A stretch of DNA of 36,373 nucleotides from Lutibacter sp. (GCA_027449025.1 DAIDMK010000028.1:1-36373), one strand, 5' to 3'. Counted from the stretch's first letter, positions 7,206-15,892 are shown. A program made the numbers and translations. Notes: a model not told the origin generated them from the letters alone.

Positions 7206-8972
7206 TTACAGCTGTTTATCAATTTCGGTTAATATTTTCACTGTTTTATCATACTCATTCTTCATCATAACATCCGTTGTAGGTGTATATCGAGCAAAAT
7301 CACAATCGTTTAAAACTGTTATAAATTGTTTGATTGTACTGTTGTCAACACCTTTTTCCTGCAACAATTCCGAAATTTTTTCTTTTGAAATTTCAGAGGT
7401 TTCAATCTGAAGTTTTGCTTTTAAAAAGTTGTGAAGCGCTTTTTCCAAAGCAATGTAGAAAGCTTCTTTTTTACCCAATTGCTTTTTGGCTTCCGACAAG
7501 TATTTACGGGCCAATCTGTTGGCATTTCGAATTTTATTTCCAAAGATATCTCCTGCACGTTTTGCGCGTTTCTTGCCAATAAGTATGCCTATAGGAATCG
7601 CTAAAAATGGCAGCAATAACAATAGATAAAATTCAGTTGAAAACAGAAAATCCTTTTTTATGGCTGGTTTAAGAGTTGTTTCAAGCGCAATAAATCTAAA
7701 ATTATTTCCGTTAGACACTACATTTTTTTTGAGCGTTCCCGCACTATCATTGCCAGTTGAAACCAATTCTTTACCATCAGTAACCTCCACAAAAACGGCT
7801 TTTGCTAATATGGTGTGGTATTTTTTATCTTTTGGATTGAAAAAGGAGAATGTGGCTTCCGGAATTTTATATTTCCCCTTAAACTGTGGAACAACCGTGT
7901 AAGTATCTGAAATAGATCCCCGCAAACCACTCAAAGAAGTGGTTACATCTTCTTTGTGTTCTGGTGTATAAGCCTCCAATTCTACCGGAGTGATTATTTT
8001 CGGAATTTCAAATAATTTTAAATTACCGCTTCCTTTTACTTCAACTTTTATTTGTGCTGCATCATTGGCTTTTAATACATTTTTATCGGCCAAAACGCTG
8101 AATTCAAATTCACCTACCGCTCCAGAAAAATCTATTGGTTTTCCCACTTCAGGTAAGGCTTTTACCCTTACATTACGAATGGCTGATTCTGTTGCATAGC
8201 TAATATTTCTGGTAATCATATTTCCAAAAAAATCGCCTCTTCCTGTTGGAATTCCCACTGAAAAGTCCATTTTCATAGGTTCAACAATTAATTCTCCTGC
8301 ACGTTGAGGAATTAGCACGGCTCTTTTAAGAACCAAAAACCGATAATCCTCGCCATTGTATTTCCCGTTTTGAACGTTGATGTCAGTAACTTCAATATCT
8401 TGGTTCCAAAAACCGTTGTACTGTGGAGACTCACTTACGCGCCAATCGTTTACGCTAATATTTTGACTAACATATAATTTATATACCACATAAATTCCTT
8501 CACCCACATACGGATTTAAATTAGACACTTCTGCCACCAAATGTATGTTTTGCTGTGCAATATATTCGGGATTATTAGGATCTTTAGAAATTTCTATGGA
8601 TTTTGAGACTGTTAATTTAACGGTATTGGACTTCACAATTTCATTGTCATACTCTATAGTAGCCGGTTCAATAATAAATTCACCCTCATTTTTTGGCTCA
8701 AGAATATAGATATAAGTTTGAGAATAGCTGGCTTTTCCGTTAATCCAAGATTGGCTCACGGATGAGCTTGGACCACCCGCAACTTTAAAATCGGCAAATG
8801 AAGGCGGTTTAAAATTATCTGCTCCTTGTTTATCAACAGAAAACTCAATTCTAAAACGCTGGTTTAACCCCAAGCTGGTTCTACTCACAGACGTTTTAAA
8901 CTCTATCTGAGCCAAAATCGCTTGAGAAGCGAACATTAAAATGGTAATTATGTAAAACTTTGCACTTTTCAT
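7206..8972 (-). CDS. batD: BatD: membrane-anchored beta-domain protein of the Bat operon
   Basis: The protein (588 residues from the preferred start) has a signal peptide ('MKSAKFYIITILMFASQAILA'-type start), several Ig-like beta domains, and a single transmembrane helix at about residues 448-466 followed by a basic cytosolic tail. This is the BatD ('oxygen tolerance') architecture. The start at 8972 gives a clean signal peptide; an upstream in-frame ATG at 9026 would add 18 basic residues and overlap batC, so I reject it. It begins five bases after the batC stop, which implies tight co-translation. In this family the periplasmic domains are thought to work with the VWA proteins BatA and BatB; that is inference from conserved gene order. 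Confidence 0.9.
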   Translation of the reverse strand: MKSAKFYIITILMFASQAILAQIEFKTSVSRTSLGLNQRFRIEFSVDKQGADNFKPPSFADFKVAGGPSSSVSQSWINGKASYSQTYIYILEPKNEGEFIIEPATIEYDNEIVKSNTVKLTVSKSIEISKDPNNPEYIAQQNIHLVAEVSNLNPYVGEGIYVVYKLYVSQNISVNDWRVSESPQYNGFWNQDIEVTDINVQNGKYNGEDYRFLVLKRAVLIPQRAGELIVEPMKMDFSVGIPTGRGDFFGNMITRNISYATESAIRNVRVKALPEVGKPIDFSGAVGEFEFSVLADKNVLKANDAAQIKVEVKGSGNLKLFEIPKIITPVELEAYTPEHKEDVTTSLSGLRGSISDTYTVVPQFKGKYKIPEATFSFFNPKDKKYHTILAKAVFVEVTDGKELVSTGNDSAGTLKKNVVSNGNNFRFIALETTLKPAIKKDFLFSTEFYLLLLLPFLAIPIGILIGKKRAKRAGDIFGNKIRNANRLARKYLSEAKKQLGKKEAFYIALEKALHNFLKAKLQIETSEISKEKISELLQEKGVDNSTIKQFITVLNDCDFARYTPTTDVMMKNEYDKTVKILTEIDKQL

Positions 8973-8976
8973 TTTT

Positions 8977-9759
8977 TTACCAGTCCTTTTCTTGTTTAAT
9001 TTTTTGCCCTCTTGCTTTTTGGGCATTTAATTTTTTTTGTGTTTTATTTTCTTCATTATTCATTGCCTCGAGCAATTGTTTCATCTGTTCAGGTGACAAC
9101 TGATTTGGTCTAGGTTTCTGATTTTGATTTTGAGGTTCATCTTTGTCCTTTTTAGGATCTCCTTTGTCGTCCTCTTTATCTTTTCCTTTGTTCTGGTCCT
9201 TGTCTTTTTCGTCTTTTTTATCTTTGTCTCCGCCTTTTTTGTCTTTTTGATCTTTGTTTTTATTGTCTTTGTTGTCGTCCTTTTTATCTTTATTGTCTTT
9301 GTTTTGCTGATTCTTCAATAATTCTTGCGCCATTGCCAAATTGTAGCGCGTTTCTTCATCTTTGGAATTATTGCGCATCGAATTTTTATAAGCGGCAACA
9401 GCTTTGTCGTATTGCTTTTCTTTCATAAAAGAATTGCCCTTATTGTGAAAAATTTCTGCTTTGCTCATTTTATCTGGCAATGTTTTTTCAGCCAAATTAT
9501 ATTGAAAAACTGCTTCTTTATTTTTATTTTGTTGATAGATGGTATTACCTAAATTATAGGAAGCTTTTGCATAATTTGGATTTTTGTCCAAGGCCTTTTT
9601 ATACGCAATTTCAGCCTCTTTAAATTTTAGCTGATTGTATAATTCGTTTCCCTCCCTTACATCATTTCTCGCTTCTCGTTCCAAGTCTTTTGGACTTTTT
9701 TGTTGAGAAAATAGCAATGTTGTAATTCCTAAAAATATGATTAAAATGCTATTTTTCAT
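8977..9759 (-). CDS. batC: BatC: TPR protein with a charged low-complexity tail
   Basis: From the preferred start (260 residues) there is a signal peptide ('MKNSILIIFLGITTLLFSQ'), then TPR repeats over about residues 30-145 ('AKASYNLGNTIYQQNKNKEA', 'DKAVAAYKNSMRNNSKDEET'). Residues 151-214 are almost pure Lys, Asp, Asn and Gln, a disordered polyampholyte, followed by a conserved-looking end 'LSPEQMKQLLEAMNNEE'. An in-frame ATG at 9804 overlaps the batB stop as TAATG and would add 15 residues; this segment belongs to the 95-bp repeat, and the signal peptide supports the later start. BatC is the TPR component between batB and batD. Confidence 0.87.
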   Translation of the reverse strand: MKNSILIIFLGITTLLFSQQKSPKDLEREARNDVREGNELYNQLKFKEAEIAYKKALDKNPNYAKASYNLGNTIYQQNKNKEAVFQYNLAEKTLPDKMSKAEIFHNKGNSFMKEKQYDKAVAAYKNSMRNNSKDEETRYNLAMAQELLKNQQNKDNKDKKDDNKDNKNKDQKDKKGGDKDKKDEKDKDQNKGKDKEDDKGDPKKDKDEPQNQNQKPRPNQLSPEQMKQLLEAMNNEENKTQKKLNAQKARGQKIKQEKDW

Positions 9760-9848
9760 CTGTTTAATTTTTATTCTTTTGTTGGTACAGCTGCTGTTCG
9801 CCATTAGTCATTCCTTTTTGTATCATAAGCTGTGAGGCTCGTTTCATT
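9754..9848 (-). repeat. 95-bp junction repeat, copy A (batB/batC)
   Basis: This segment aligns without gaps to 12905-12999, with 74 of 95 bases identical by hand count. On the minus strand it runs from AATGAAACGAGC, inside the end of batB, through GATACA and TAATGGCGAACAGC to ACAGATGAAA at the start of batC. It supplies the last residues of BatB ('NETSLTAYDTKRND') and the TAATG overlap before batC. Confidence 0.75.
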
Positions 9849-10871
9849 AAATAAATTTAATTTTTGAACCCATTTCGTTTTCTTTTCAAGCAATGTAACG
9901 TCAATAATTAACAACAATAGACCGATGCCCACAAACCACTGAAACTGATCTTCATAATCTGAAAATTGTTTGGTCTCAAATTCGTTTTTTTCTGCTTTTT
10001 TCAAAACATCTTTAATAATTTCAATGGTTTCCTGCGTTTTATTTCCGTTTATGTATTTTCCTTTTCCAGCACTGGCGATATCCCTTAAAATTTGTTCATT
10101 CATTTGGGTGACAACCACTGCTCCTTTATTGTTCTTTTTATAAGCAACAACCCTTCCGTTTTCCCTAATTGGAATTGGACCTCCTTTTGCAGTTCCAATG
10201 CCCACAGTATATATTTTTATTCCTTTTTCTGCAGCTTCTTTAGCCAACTCCATGGTGTTCTCCTCATGGTCTTCACCATCTGAAACGATCACTAAAAATC
10301 GGTTGGTTTGCTCATCCTTGTCATAATAAGAAAGGGCGCGCTCAATCGCATCATTTATTGCCGTTCCTTGATTGGAAACCATCTCTGTATTTGCGTTTTG
10401 CAGAAACATTTTTGCAGCGGCATAATCTGTTGTGATTGGGAGAAGCGGATACGAACTTCCTGCATAAATAATAATTCCTATACGGTCGCTCCCCAAGTTT
10501 TCTATCACTTTTGTGATAATTTGCTTGGCTTTCTCCAAACGATTAGGTGCAATATCTTCAGCCTCCATACTTCTTGAAACATCCAAAGCAAAAACAATGT
10601 CAACGCCTTCGCGTTTAACTGTTTCTAATTTTGTTCCCATTTTAGGGTTTGCCAATGAAATAATTAAAAAGAACAAGGCAAAACAAAAAACAAATAACTT
10701 TAAAAACGATTTAAAAGTTGATTTTTCCGGACTTAATTTTTTTATTAGTTTATGGTCTGCAAATCGTTTTTGACTGCGTGTTTTCCACCAGAGCACCAAA
10801 AAAAACAGCACAATTATTGCAGGGATAATTGCTAAATAATAAAAATATGTCGGTTCTTCTATTTGATACAT
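9804..10871 (-). CDS. batB: BatB: von Willebrand A-domain membrane protein
   Basis: This 355-residue protein has an N-terminal membrane hairpin (about residues 12-28 and 57-74), a VWA domain with the metal-ion-dependent adhesion site D97-V-S-R-S101 ('FALDVSRSME') and 'IVSDGEDHEEN', and another hydrophobic segment near residues 312-330. It is the second of two VWA proteins in the operon. Its C-terminal tail ('NETSLTAYDTKRND') lies in a 95-bp sequence repeated near 12950, so the tail may have been acquired from that element. The stop codon overlaps an ATG (TAATG). It follows batA after 133 bases rich in degenerate repeats, a large gap for this compact operon. Confidence 0.92.
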   Translation of the reverse strand: MYQIEEPTYFYYLAIIPAIIVLFFLVLWWKTRSQKRFADHKLIKKLSPEKSTFKSFLKLFVFCFALFFLIISLANPKMGTKLETVKREGVDIVFALDVSRSMEAEDIAPNRLEKAKQIITKVIENLGSDRIGIIIYAGSSYPLLPITTDYAAAKMFLQNANTEMVSNQGTAINDAIERALSYYDKDEQTNRFLVIVSDGEDHEENTMELAKEAAEKGIKIYTVGIGTAKGGPIPIRENGRVVAYKKNNKGAVVVTQMNEQILRDIASAGKGKYINGNKTQETIEIIKDVLKKAEKNEFETKQFSDYEDQFQWFVGIGLLLLIIDVTLLEKKTKWVQKLNLFNETSLTAYDTKRND

Positions 10872-11004
10872 TTTTTTGATGTTTAATCGTTTAACTGTTT
10901 AAACGTTGAATTGGTTTAACTGTTTAATCGTTGAGTTGCTATTGCTGTCTTTTTTAAACATATTTTTACTTTTACACGAATAAACGATTACACAACTCAA
11001 CAAT
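10872..11004. repeat. Degenerate AT-rich repeats between batA and batB
   Basis: The gap contains near-tandem units such as GTTTAATCGTT and GTTTAACTGTTTAA, each twice (about 10878-10935), and an inverted partner at about 10979-11003, where CGATTACACAACTCAACAA is nearly the reverse complement of the earlier AATCGTTGAGTTGC. The transcript could fold into a long imperfect hairpin. Flavobacterial intergenic regions often hold such heptamer-like repeats, and their function is unknown. Confidence 0.45.
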
Positions 11005-12012
11005 TTATATAAAACTTCTAAAAACAGTATTCTTCAATGCAAATTCTGTTAACAAAAGTAAGCCGGCCAATAAAACCAAGAACCTGTATTTTTCCTCATA
11101 ATTGTAATACTTAAATTCTTCCACTTCTGTTTTTTCAAGCTTGTTAATTTCGTTATAAATTGCTTTTAACTTTGTGTTATCTGTTGCTCTAAAATAAATT
11201 CCACCAGTTTGCTGGGCAATGTATTTCAATAATAGCTCGTCAATTTCCACAACTGCAGTTCTAAACAATATCTCACCTGATGTTGGATCTTTTGCATAAG
11301 GAAAAGGGGCCGTTCCATTTGTACCTATACCAATTGTATAAACTTTTATGCCTTGACCAACCGCCAATTCTGTGGCTGTTTTAGGATCAACAAATCCGGT
11401 ATTGTTAACACCATCAGTCAATAAAATAATCACTTTACTTTTGGCTTTGCTTTCTTTTAATCGGTTTACTGCCGATCCCAATCCCATTCCAATGGCTGTT
11501 CCGCCATCAAGTTCTCCCCATTTAAGTTCTGAAAGCGTGCTCAAAACAATTCTTTTATCGCTGGTAATTGGCGTTTGGGTAAAACTTTCGCCTGCGTACA
11601 CCACAATTCCTATTCTGTCATTTGGACGTTGATTCACAAATTCCATGGCAACACCTTTTAAAGCTTCCAATCGGTTTGGTTTTAAATCGCGCGCCAACAT
11701 ACTTGCCGATACATCAATTGCCATCACGATATCAATTCCTTTGTTTGTTTTGGTATTCTTGCTCATTTCAACAGTCCTCGGACGCGCCATTGCAATAATT
11801 AACAAGGCAATTGCCAACAATCTTAAAACATAGAGCAAGGGTTTTAATTTCGCCAAAATTGAAGTTTTTGCTTCAAATCCTTTTGTGCTCGAAATAGTTA
11901 ATGCTGCACTGTCGCCTTTTCTGTTTAAAAAATACCAAATAGCCAACAGTGGCAAAAGCACTAATAACCATAAAAACTGCGGATGTAAAAGCTCAAAATT
12001 ATTCCACTTCAT
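11005..12012 (-). CDS. batA: BatA: von Willebrand A-domain membrane protein
   Basis: This 335-residue protein begins 'MKWNNFELLHPQFLWLL', typical of BatA (Aer_N-type leader). It has two N-terminal membrane helices (about 12-28 and 58-77), a VWA domain with a complete MIDAS (D100-V-S-A-S104, 'AIDVSASM') and 'ILLTDGVNNTG', and a hydrophobic segment near the C-terminus. The VWA domain probably faces the periplasm. Its start overlaps the end of the upstream BatD-like gene by 14 bases, which indicates translational coupling. Both BatA and BatB keep intact metal-binding residues, so neither appears degenerate. Confidence 0.92.
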   Translation of the reverse strand: MKWNNFELLHPQFLWLLVLLPLLAIWYFLNRKGDSAALTISSTKGFEAKTSILAKLKPLLYVLRLLAIALLIIAMARPRTVEMSKNTKTNKGIDIVMAIDVSASMLARDLKPNRLEALKGVAMEFVNQRPNDRIGIVVYAGESFTQTPITSDKRIVLSTLSELKWGELDGGTAIGMGLGSAVNRLKESKAKSKVIILLTDGVNNTGFVDPKTATELAVGQGIKVYTIGIGTNGTAPFPYAKDPTSGEILFRTAVVEIDELLLKYIAQQTGGIYFRATDNTKLKAIYNEINKLEKTEVEEFKYYNYEEKYRFLVLLAGLLLLTEFALKNTVFRSFI

Positions 12013-12910
12013 TTTTTATTTCTTTTGCCGGTTTTAAATTTTGTAAAATGCGTTCAGATAAATTTCTGTGCGCTTTTATTTCTTCAACAATTGGTTTAGA
12101 TTTTGCAAATTTTACCATATCGGCGCTTTCTAAAACCTCTTTTAATTCTCGAATTGTTTCTTTCGATATTCCCAATTTACTCGACTCATTAAAATCATTA
12201 ATGGTATCTATTAATTCATTTGTGGTAGATTCCAAAGCAGGAATATAAATGTCCTTTTCAATATATGTTCTTACAATGTCTGTAAGTTCTGTATAATATA
12301 TTTTTATTTTGTTTTGTTGAAGCAATTGTTTTTCGTCTAATTCTTTTAATCGCTGCAAAGCTTCCTGTATTGGGGCAACAATTATTATTGGCACTTCTTT
12401 TTTCTCTTTCTTTCTGAAAATGAAGTACAACACTGTTGCAATTATTGCTAGAATCAGCAAAATCCACCAAAGCATTGGTTTGTAATCGTCGAATGTTTTT
12501 GGTTCGCTTTTAATGGCTTTTATTGGAAACATTTGTTGTTTTAAAGTATCCACTTTAACCGTGGCAACGCTCACTAGCAAGGAATCTGTAAAAAAAGCTT
12601 TGTTGTTTATAAGCACTTGTTGTTTTGGTATGGTATAGCGCCCGCTGTCGAAACTTGTTAGCACATATTTTTTTTCGTAAGTTGCTTTTAAAGTATCCAC
12701 AGGAAACGATTCTACCAACTCCACTTTTCCTAAACTGTCTAATTTCAATTTTGGAAAAATCACCTTGCCGGTTTTATTTACCGATATCTTGTATTGAATT
12801 TGCTCACCAATTCTTATGGCGGTTGTATCTATAACAGTTGACACCGGATTTTCCTGTGCAAAACTTATCAAACCAATTAAAAATAATATATAAACTATCC
12901 GTTGTTTCAT
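11999..12910 (-). CDS. BatD-like/DUF4381-like membrane protein of the Bat operon
   Basis: From the preferred start (303 residues) there is a signal peptide ('MKQRIVYILFLIGLISFAQ'), a short beta-rich periplasmic domain (about residues 20-145), a transmembrane helix ('LWWILLILAIIATVLYFIF', about residues 151-169) and a helical cytosolic tail of about 130 residues. This resembles a shortened BatD and the DUF4381 proteins that sit between DUF58 and batA genes in Bacteroidota. An in-frame upstream ATG at 12955 lies within the 95-bp repeat and would add 15 residues, so I reject it. The gene overlaps batA by 14 bases. Its function is unknown beyond membership of the operon. Confidence 0.82.
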   Translation of the reverse strand: MKQRIVYILFLIGLISFAQENPVSTVIDTTAIRIGEQIQYKISVNKTGKVIFPKLKLDSLGKVELVESFPVDTLKATYEKKYVLTSFDSGRYTIPKQQVLINNKAFFTDSLLVSVATVKVDTLKQQMFPIKAIKSEPKTFDDYKPMLWWILLILAIIATVLYFIFRKKEKKEVPIIIVAPIQEALQRLKELDEKQLLQQNKIKIYYTELTDIVRTYIEKDIYIPALESTTNELIDTINDFNESSKLGISKETIRELKEVLESADMVKFAKSKPIVEEIKAHRNLSERILQNLKPAKEIKNEVE

Positions 12911-12999
12911 CTGTTTAAATTTTATTTTTAATTGGTAACAGATGCTGTTGGCCATTAATCATCTCCTTGTGTATCAAAATTTGATATGCTCGTTTCATT
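12905..12999 (-). repeat. 95-bp junction repeat, copy B (DUF58 gene/BatD-like gene)
   Basis: This copy aligns gaplessly with 9754-9848. It fills most of the 112-base gap between the DUF58 gene and the BatD-like gene. In the frame that ends batB in copy A, it would encode 'NETSISNFDTQGDD' and a TAA, but an in-frame TGA just upstream means it is not the end of any gene here. The TAATG and the ACAGATGAAA at the next start codon are shared with copy A. Confidence 0.75.
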
Positions 13000-13022
13000 T
13001 AATATTCATTCAAATTCATTTG

Positions 13023-13895
13023 CTATTTAGCTCCTTTTTGCTTAAAATAACCCAATAATTTTTTAACATAACTTTCGTCTATTTGAGAACTGATGGTTCC
13101 CGAACCGCTATGGGTAAAGGTTTTTTCAAAATAATCTACAGATGCTAAATAATGTGCTTTATATCCATCTCTAACGCTTTTTGAAGCGGTATTTACCAAC
13201 ATCGTTTTTCCTGTTTCGGCATCGCGCATTGGCACCATTCCTAAATTTGGAATTGCGCTGTCATGAATGTCATAAATCCTTATTCCGGTTACATCATGCT
13301 TTCTTCCAACAATTTTCAACGTATGTTCATAATGAGCATCCATAAAATCGGACAGGATAAAAACAATGGCCTTTTTCTTCATCACACTTGAAAAAAACTT
13401 AAGAGCCTCATTCAAATCAGTTTTTTTGCTTTTAGGCTTAAATTCAATCAGTTCCCTAATAATTCGCAATACGTGGCTTTTTCCTTTTTTTGCAGGAATG
13501 TACAATTCCATTTGGTCTGAAAATAAAAGCAACCCAACTTTATCATTGTTTTGAATGGCTGAAAATGCCAGTGTTGCAGCAATTTCTGTAATGGTATCAC
13601 GTTTAAATTGTTGCGTGGTTCCAAAATATTCAGAGCCGCTTATGTCAACCATTAAAACCATTGTTAATTCTCTTTCCTCTTCAAAAACCTTCACAAAAGG
13701 CTCATTGTAGCGGGCGGTTACATTCCAGTCAATAGCCCTGATATCGTCGCCGTATTGGTACTGTCGAACTTCAGAAAAAGTCATACCGCGTCCTTTGAAA
13801 GAACTGTGGTATTCGCCAGAAAATATGTGATTAGACAAGCGACGTGTCTTAATCTCAATTTTGCGAACTTTTTTAAGTATTTCTTTAGTCTCCAT
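13023..13895 (-). CDS. DUF58 domain-containing protein
   Basis: This 290-residue protein carries the DUF58 signature 'YQYGDDIRAIDWNVTAR' (about residues 46-62) followed by a VWA-like domain with a MIDAS-type 'DISGS' (84-88) and 'FILSDFMDAHYE'. It is soluble, with no signal peptide. DUF58 genes almost always follow moxR, and the product is thought to be a substrate or partner of the MoxR ATPase. It lies 74 bases downstream of moxR; that gap contains a short tandem AGTTAAAAGTTAAAAGTT tract (about 13910-13928). Confidence 0.9.
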   Translation of the reverse strand: METKEILKKVRKIEIKTRRLSNHIFSGEYHSSFKGRGMTFSEVRQYQYGDDIRAIDWNVTARYNEPFVKVFEEERELTMVLMVDISGSEYFGTTQQFKRDTITEIAATLAFSAIQNNDKVGLLLFSDQMELYIPAKKGKSHVLRIIRELIEFKPKSKKTDLNEALKFFSSVMKKKAIVFILSDFMDAHYEHTLKIVGRKHDVTGIRIYDIHDSAIPNLGMVPMRDAETGKTMLVNTASKSVRDGYKAHYLASVDYFEKTFTHSGSGTISSQIDESYVKKLLGYFKQKGAK

Positions 13896-13969
13896 GTATT
13901 TAAGTTGAAAGTTAAAAGTTAAAAGTTGACAAGTTTAGAAACAAATCAACAATTAAACGTTTAAACTTA

Positions 13970-14977
13970 TTAAGGTACTTCAACTTCATTAACAATTTTA
14001 TTGATAATATCTTCTGAAGTAATATTTTCTGCTTCAGCCTCGTAAGTAACACCTATTCTGTGACGTAAAACATCGTGCACTACAGCGCGAACATCTTCTG
14101 GAATTACATATCCTCTGCGTTTTATAAAGGCGTAGCATTTGGCGGCAAGCGCCAAGTTAATGCTTCCGCGGGGAGAAGCACCAAAGCTTATCAGGTCTTT
14201 TAAATCGGGTAAATTGTATTTTTCAGGGAAACGTGTTGCAAAGATAATATCGAGAATATATTTTTCAATTTTCTCATCCATATACACTTCTCTCGCTGCT
14301 TTTCTTGCTCTAATAATTTGATCAATAGAAGCCACTGCATTTACAGTTCCGTAGGTGTCATTTAAATGTTGACGCATTATTAATTGCTCTTCATCTAATT
14401 TTGGATAGTGAATCACTGTTTTTAGCATAAAACGGTCAATTTGTGCTTCTGGCAACGGATACGTTCCTTCTTGTTCAATTGGGTTTTGAGTTGCCATTAC
14501 CAAAAAGGGTTCTTCTAACTTAAAAGTTGTGTCTCCAATGGTGATTTGGCGTTCTTGCATGGCTTCCAACAAAGCGGATTGCACTTTTGCCGGAGCACGA
14601 TTTATCTCATCCGCCAACACAAAATTTGCAAAAATAGGTCCTTTTTTAATGGAAAAATCATTGACTTTAATGTTGTAAATCATCGTACCAATTACATCGG
14701 CAGGCAATAAATCGGGTGTAAACTGGATTCTACTAAACTTGCCTTGCACCGCTTTTGACAAAGTGTTAATAGCCAATGTTTTTGCCAATCCGGGAACACC
14801 TTCCAACAAAATATGTCCATTTCCCAGCAAACCAATAAGCAATCGTTCTACCATATGTTTTTGGCCAACAATCACTTTATTCATCTCCATCATTAACAAA
14901 TCTACAAAGGCACTTTCTCTTTCTATTTTTTCATTTATAGCCCTAATATCTACTGAAACGTTATTTTCTTCAATCAT
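13970..14977 (-). CDS. moxR: MoxR family AAA+ ATPase
   Basis: The protein (335 residues from the preferred start) has a Walker A 'GVPGLAKT' (60-67), a Walker B 'VLADEINR' (120-127, D123-E124), the sensor-1 region 'VMATQNPIEQEGTYPLPEAQ' and the C-terminal lid. This is the MoxR subfamily, chaperone-like ATPases that act with VWA proteins. I chose the start at 14977 ('MIEENNVSV'); an in-frame ATG at 15028 would add 17 residues unlike family N-termini. It is the first gene of the Bat operon and probably powers a complex with the DUF58, BatA and BatB proteins. The promoter is likely in 14978-15092, but I see no clear consensus boxes. Confidence 0.93.
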   Translation of the reverse strand: MIEENNVSVDIRAINEKIERESAFVDLLMMEMNKVIVGQKHMVERLLIGLLGNGHILLEGVPGLAKTLAINTLSKAVQGKFSRIQFTPDLLPADVIGTMIYNIKVNDFSIKKGPIFANFVLADEINRAPAKVQSALLEAMQERQITIGDTTFKLEEPFLVMATQNPIEQEGTYPLPEAQIDRFMLKTVIHYPKLDEEQLIMRQHLNDTYGTVNAVASIDQIIRARKAAREVYMDEKIEKYILDIIFATRFPEKYNLPDLKDLISFGASPRGSINLALAAKCYAFIKRRGYVIPEDVRAVVHDVLRHRIGVTYEAEAENITSEDIINKIVNEVEVP

Positions 14978-15092
14978 ATTTATTGTTTTTAATCGTGTGA
15001 TTTTAGTATGCGCCGTTAGGCTATGCAAATAGCATAAATATTTTCTTAAAACTTGTTAAAAATTGGTTAAAAATATAAGCAAAATGTGAGGT

Positions 15093-15839
15093 TTAGTAAG
15101 ATTTTAACATCATTTGGTCCCCATCAAATTCGCCATAGGTAAAATGAACAATCCAATCGCCTGTATTGATGTATGTTGAGTTTCCGGGAAGTGTTATTTT
15201 TAGCGGTAAATGGCGATGGCCAAACACAAAATAATCGTAGTGTTTTTCTATTAATTTTATTTTGGCGTATTGCACCAGCCATTCATTTTCTTCTCCCAAA
15301 AACTTCACATCTTCTTCTCCTGAAATCAGTTTATTTTGTACCGACAAATAATGTCCTAACCGAATTCCAATATCAGGATGCAACCATCTAAAAAACCATT
15401 TTGACACTGCGTTGGTAAAAACTTTTTTCATTCTTTTATAGCCTTTGTCTCCAGGCCCCAAGCCATCTCCGTGACCAATAAAAAACGATTTGCCGTTAAT
15501 TATGAATTCTTTTGGCTGGTGATAGGTGGAAATGTTTAGTTCTTTTTCAAAATAATCGTGCATCCAAAGGTCGTGATTTCCCACAAAAAAATGAATTTTT
15601 ATTCCTTGATCGCTTAATTCGGCCAATTTTCCCAAAACACGCACAAAACCTTTTGGAACAGCTTGTGAATATTCAAACCAAAAATCGAATAAATCGCCTA
15701 AAAGAAAGAGCACATCAGCATCTTTTTTGATAAAATCTAGCCAATTTACAAACTTTTGTTCACGTATTTTACTAGTTTCAACAGTTGGTGCGCCAAAATG
15801 TTGGTCGGAAGCAAAATATATTTTTTTATTGTTCGTCAA
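15093..15839 (-). CDS. lpxH: UDP-2,3-diacylglucosamine diphosphatase (LpxH-like)
   Basis: This 248-residue calcineurin-like metallophosphoesterase has all family metal motifs: D12-x-H14 ('SDQHFG'), 'GDLFDFW' (48-54), 'GNHD' (87-90), 'GHGDG' (122-126) and 'GHRH' (207-210). 'GDLFDFWFEY' with 'GHGDGLGPGD' is characteristic of LpxH in Bacteroidota. The enzyme hydrolyses UDP-2,3-diacylglucosamine to lipid X in lipid A synthesis at the inner face of the membrane. It is upstream of, and on the same strand as, moxR, with 115 bases between. It could be a general LpxH-like UDP-sugar phosphatase, but the motif set is complete. Confidence 0.9.
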   Translation of the reverse strand: MTNNKKIYFASDQHFGAPTVETSKIREQKFVNWLDFIKKDADVLFLLGDLFDFWFEYSQAVPKGFVRVLGKLAELSDQGIKIHFFVGNHDLWMHDYFEKELNISTYHQPKEFIINGKSFFIGHGDGLGPGDKGYKRMKKVFTNAVSKWFFRWLHPDIGIRLGHYLSVQNKLISGEEDVKFLGEENEWLVQYAKIKLIEKHYDYFVFGHRHLPLKITLPGNSTYINTGDWIVHFTYGEFDGDQMMLKSY

Positions 15840-15892
15840 AATTTAACCGCGTTAGATGACTAAAATTACTGTTTGTTGTAATTGATAAATAG

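Noticed and set aside
8973-9026. Upstream start for batD
   Set aside because: It would place a basic 18-residue stretch before a clear signal peptide and overlap batC.
9124-9321. Val/Phe-rich plus-strand frame opposite batC
   Set aside because: It is the reverse complement of the Lys/Asp-rich low-complexity part of BatC.
9760-9804. Upstream TAATG start for batC
   Set aside because: It would add 15 residues before a good signal peptide; the same stretch exists as repeat sequence at 12911-12955. Kept only as a note because the stop/start overlap is real.
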